A stretch of DNA of 61,465 bases from Ruegeria arenilitoris (GTDB lineage: Bacteria; Pseudomonadota; Alphaproteobacteria; Rhodobacterales; Rhodobacteraceae): assembly GCF_013032445.1 (NCBI RefSeq), contig NZ_WQCA01000018.1, forward strand, positions 1 through 61,465. The letters run 5' to 3'. Shown here one piece after another: positions 61,295 to 61,465 of this stretch. The position numbers and the translations under genes were made by a program. Each line of letters opens with the position of its first letter. Positions within the stretch are counted from its first letter, which is position 1. The notes under the pieces were generated by a model that saw nothing but the letters and a program-made list of their open reading frames with translations, made no database searches and had not been told where the DNA came from.

Positions 61295-61327
61295 CTGGAC
61301 CTATTCCGCCGCAAATTCTGGCCCTAA
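61295..61327. promoter_or_regulatory. Paired TauR-type boxes upstream of xsc
   Basis: CTGGACCTAT (61295-61304) and CTGGCCCTAA (61318-61327) are direct repeats 23 bases apart, opposite in orientation to the pair upstream of tauR. They lie about 87-119 bases before the xsc start, the usual place for an activator. Confidence 0.7.
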
Positions 61328-61413
61328 CGCCGCCCGGTCCCTTGCGCCTAAACCGTATCCAAATGCCGGGCTGTTAACCCGGCTCCACCTAGCTATGCGC
61401 GGAGATCATTCAG

Positions 61414-61465
61414 ATGAAGATGACGACAGAAGAGGCCTTTGTTAAGGTTCTGCAGCTGCACGGGA
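61414..61465 (+). CDS. xsc: Sulfoacetaldehyde acetyltransferase, N-terminal fragment (cut by window edge)
   Basis: Only 17 complete codons are present: MKMTTEEAFVKVLQLHG. This is nearly identical to the known Xsc N-terminus of Roseobacters and Paracoccus. Xsc is a ThDP enzyme that turns sulfoacetaldehyde and phosphate into acetyl phosphate and sulfite in taurine breakdown. GGAG lies upstream of the ATG. The upstream tauR gene supports the call. Confidence 0.82.
   Translation, partial: MKMTTEEAFVKVLQLHG

Overview
The window looks like chromosomal DNA of a marine alphaproteobacterium of the Rhodobacteraceae, close to Ruegeria/Roseobacter. The reasons are high GC with C/G-rich third codon positions, an FnrL-type regulator beside cbb3 oxidase genes, a membrane-anchored CycM cytochrome divergent from pheA, a TrcR (DUF1013) gene, and a TauR-xsc pair at the right edge. 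Genus is an inference from gene order. I see no phage, insertion sequence, CRISPR array or rRNA operon. One structured RNA gene (SRP RNA) and one riboswitch are clear.

Positions 1-23.5 kb hold the transcription/translation superoperon, read right to left: secE-nusG, rplK-rplA, rplJ-rplL-rpoB-rpoC, rpsL-rpsG-fusA-tuf. It is interrupted at three places. Between nusG and rplK lie three plus-strand envelope genes: a lipoprotein, its tandem paralogue and a peptidoglycan-binding-domain protein. Between rplA and rplJ lies an APH-fold phosphotransferase gene. Between rpoC and rpsL lie a choloylglycine-hydrolase-like exported amidase, a DMT transporter and a rhamnosyltransferase-like gene.

Positions 23.6-36.1 kb form a micro-oxic respiration block. 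ccoGHIS (oxidase assembly and copper supply) and ccoNOQP (the cbb3 oxidase) are followed by a universal stress protein, a small GlsB-like membrane protein, fnrL and hemN (anaerobic haem synthesis). Three FNR-type boxes sit upstream of ccoG, between ccoN and usp, and between fnrL and hemN, so the block reads as an FnrL regulon. A LysR gene and a 45-codon ORF lie between the two cco operons.

Positions 36.3-49.6 kb carry a degenerate EF-G paralogue, the yejABEF peptide ABC transporter, cycM, pheA, a GNAT acetyltransferase, an SRPBCC protein, nudC and a 5'-nucleotidase/cyclic phosphodiesterase-family protein. Positions 49.7-55.1 kb carry SRP RNA, an alpha/beta hydrolase, a cobalamin riboswitch in front of a small Cys-rich gene, a tyrosine-phosphatase-like gene and the dnaX-ybaB-recR group.

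Positions 55.1-61.5 kb hold a VOC protein, a small exported protein, an RNase T2, trcR, a small membrane protein, an ArsR-permease operon with a likely operator, and tauR followed by the start of xsc. Both intergenic regions flanking tauR carry paired copies of a CTGGACTTA-like box, which suggests TauR autoregulation and xsc control.
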